Of a stretch of DNA of 8,840 nucleotides, positions 7,453-8,840 are shown piece by piece. This stretch comes from an uncultured Collinsella sp. (GTDB taxonomy: Bacteria; Actinomycetota; Coriobacteriia; Coriobacteriales; Coriobacteriaceae), in contig CAUGJN010000074.1 of NCBI GenBank assembly GCA_959599635.1, positions 1 to 8,840 on the forward strand. Reading direction: 5' to 3'. The notes beneath the pieces were generated by a model. The model had not been told where the DNA came from. It saw only the letters and a list, made by a program, of their open reading frames with translations, and searched no databases. The position numbers and the translations under genes were made by a program. The first letter of the stretch is position 1, and each line of letters starts with the position of its first letter.

Positions 7453-8175
7453 ATGATCAAGAAGGTCATGGAGGACTATAAGGTCCTGTTGCGGAGCATT
7501 CCCGCGGCAACGGTTTCGCTGTTTTTCGTGAGCGTCATCATGATGAACCTGCTGGCCAACAAAGAGCTCATCAGCCTGCCGTATCTGGCACTCGATTGCG
7601 GCTTTGTGGTGAGCTGGGTTTCGTTTTTGTGCCAGGACATGATCTGCAAGCGCTTTGGCGCCAAGGCATCCATCAAAATCTCTATCCTCGCGCTGCTGGT
7701 CAATCTGGCCGTGAGTCTGTGCTTTTGGGCATGCTCGCTCACGCCCGGCATGTGGGGCGCCTACTACGACACCGGCATGATCGAGGTCAACAACGCCCTT
7801 AACGCCACCATCGGCGGCACCTGGTACGTGGTGCTGGGCTCTTCGCTGGCAATGCTCGTTTCTGCCGTGGTCAACTCCACGCTCAACCAGTCGCTCGGCC
7901 GTATGCTCAAAAAGAATAACTTTGCGAGCTTTGCCTTCCGCTCCTATGTGTCCACGGGCATCGGTCAGTTTATCGACAACCTGGTCTTTGCCATTGTGGT
8001 GAGCCACACGTTCTTTGGTTGGACTTGGGTGCAGGTCCTTATGTGCTCGCTGACCGGCGCTGTTGCCGAGCTGCTGTGCGAGGTCTTCCTGAGCCCCGTG
8101 GGCTACAAGGTCGTGCGTGGCTGGGAGCGCGAGAATGTGGGCGCCGAGTACCTCGAGCGTCACGCAACCGCCTAA
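7453..8175 (+). CDS. VUT/YhhQ family queuosine precursor transporter
   Basis: This 240-residue integral membrane protein belongs to the DUF165/VUT family (E. coli YhhQ), which imports the queuosine precursors preQ0/preQ1 across the cytoplasmic membrane for tRNA modification. Hydrophobic segments lie at about 16-36, 43-62, 75-97, 123-142, 164-188 and 192-215. Family landmarks include MMNLLANKELI (30-40), the DxxCKRFGAKASIKIS segment (62-77), corresponding to the conserved D-x3-E-x-Y-G-x3-A-R region, and RSYVSTGIGQFIDNLVF (163-179), corresponding to the RSxxSTxxGQxxDTxxF signature. The polar residues of that last segment, Gln172 and Asp175, are likely in the transport path. AAAGGAG sits 6 nt before the ATG. 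It is the first gene of an operon with the SDR gene 9 nt downstream. The candidate preQ1-I leader upstream suggests repression when the precursor is plentiful. No tgt or queG-type gene is in the window. Confidence 0.88.
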   Translation: MIKKVMEDYKVLLRSIPAATVSLFFVSVIMMNLLANKELISLPYLALDCGFVVSWVSFLCQDMICKRFGAKASIKISILALLVNLAVSLCFWACSLTPGMWGAYYDTGMIEVNNALNATIGGTWYVVLGSSLAMLVSAVVNSTLNQSLGRMLKKNNFASFAFRSYVSTGIGQFIDNLVFAIVVSHTFFGWTWVQVLMCSLTGAVAELLCEVFLSPVGYKVVRGWERENVGAEYLERHATA

Positions 8176-8184
8176 GGAGCAAGT

Positions 8185-8840
8185 ATGCGGGTTTTGATCA
8201 CGGGTGCCTCGGGCGGTATCGGAGCCGCGTGCGTGCAGCGTTTTTTGGACGAGGACCACGAGGTCGTGGGCTTTGATCTGCTGCCGGCGGCGATCGAACA
8301 CGAGCGCTACCGCCATCTGATCGTTGATGTCCGCGAACCGGACTCGTTTCCAGACGACCTTGAACCCCAGGTGATCGTAAACGTTGCCGGTACGCAGGAT
8401 TCGGCCGACGACATTGCCGCCAACCTACGTGGCACCATCAACGTGACCGAGCGCTATGCCTTTGTGGGGGAGGGGCTTGCCGCCAAGCCGACGCCGGCTA
8501 TCAAATCCGTGGTCAATGTGGGCTCGGCGAGCGGGCATACGGGATCGGAGTTTCCCGCCTATGCCGCCAGCAAGGGCGGCGTTATCGCCTACACCAAGAA
8601 CCTTGCAAACCGCCTGGCGCCGCAGGCCATCGCCAACAGCGTGGACCCGGGTGGCGTTATCACACCGCTCAACCGTTGCGTGATGGAAGACGAACACCTG
8701 TGGAACCAGATCATGGAACTCACGCCGCTTAAACGCTGGGCCACCGCCCAAGAGATCGCCGAGTGGATCTACTTTGTGGGCGTGACCAACCGGTTTATGA
8801 CCGGGCAGAGCCTGCTGATCGATGGCGGCGAGGCCGGCCG
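8185..8840 (+). CDS. Short-chain dehydrogenase/reductase (SDR), 3' end outside window
   Basis: This is a classical SDR oxidoreductase using NAD(P)(H), cut by the window edge after 218 complete codons with no stop reached. It shows the cofactor motif TGASGGIG (6-13), an acidic residue after the second strand (D31 in VVGFDLL) that favours NAD(H) over NADP(H), the NVAGT motif (66-70, usual form NNAG), the catalytic Ser114 in NVGSASG, Tyr126 and Lys130 in YAASK, and PGG (155-157) in NSVDPGGVITPL. The final LIDGGEAG is the usual SDR C-terminal strand, so only a few residues should be missing. The ATG follows TAAGGAG that overlaps the VUT stop, 9 nt downstream, so the two are co-transcribed and probably coupled. 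The substrate cannot be predicted; a role in queuosine metabolism is not implied by the sequence. Confidence 0.92.
   Translation, partial: MRVLITGASGGIGAACVQRFLDEDHEVVGFDLLPAAIEHERYRHLIVDVREPDSFPDDLEPQVIVNVAGTQDSADDIAANLRGTINVTERYAFVGEGLAAKPTPAIKSVVNVGSASGHTGSEFPAYAASKGGVIAYTKNLANRLAPQAIANSVDPGGVITPLNRCVMEDEHLWNQIMELTPLKRWATAQEIAEWIYFVGVTNRFMTGQSLLIDGGEAG

Overview
The window is GC-rich, densely coded bacterial chromosome. Its gene content and codon use, with two families of dyad repeats between genes, suggest an actinobacterium of the Coriobacteriia, most likely Collinsella or a close relative. That placement is an inference: there is no rRNA or other decisive marker here. The genes look like ordinary chromosomal housekeeping and transport genes. 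I see no transposase, integrase, phage gene, tRNA or cas gene.

Layout. (1) 1-510, minus strand: the 5' part of an exported solute-binding-type sensor or transport protein, interrupted by an in-frame TGA after which the same frame stays open to the window edge. (2) 597-656: a 60-bp near-perfect palindrome of REP type in the divergent intergenic region. (3) 708-1703, plus strand: a small two-TM potassium-channel-like protein followed by a LOG-family phosphoribohydrolase, then at 1829-3133 a ClC-family chloride channel/transporter that lacks the usual gating glutamate. (4) 3222-5202, minus strand: a self-contained drug- or envelope-stress-type ABC module, made of a YtrA-like GntR repressor, an ABC ATPase and an ABC-2 permease, with a promoter that carries palindromic operator candidates. 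(5) 5203-5682: a long divergent intergenic region holding an unusual array of six 15-nt repeats in strictly alternating orientation, one every 40 bp. (6) 5683-7296, plus strand: prfC (peptide chain release factor 3), closed by a strong intrinsic terminator. (7) 7453-8840, plus strand: a promoter, a structured leader resembling a preQ1-I riboswitch, a YhhQ/VUT-type queuosine-precursor transporter, and a short-chain dehydrogenase that runs off the window.

How they work together. The GntR-ABC genes are an autoregulated efflux or envelope-stress operon. The candidate riboswitch fits the transporter it precedes, since a preQ1 sensor would naturally control uptake of queuosine precursors. The other neighbours show no obvious shared pathway. 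The most unusual element is the alternating 40-bp array at 5329-5544, which no gene call explains.
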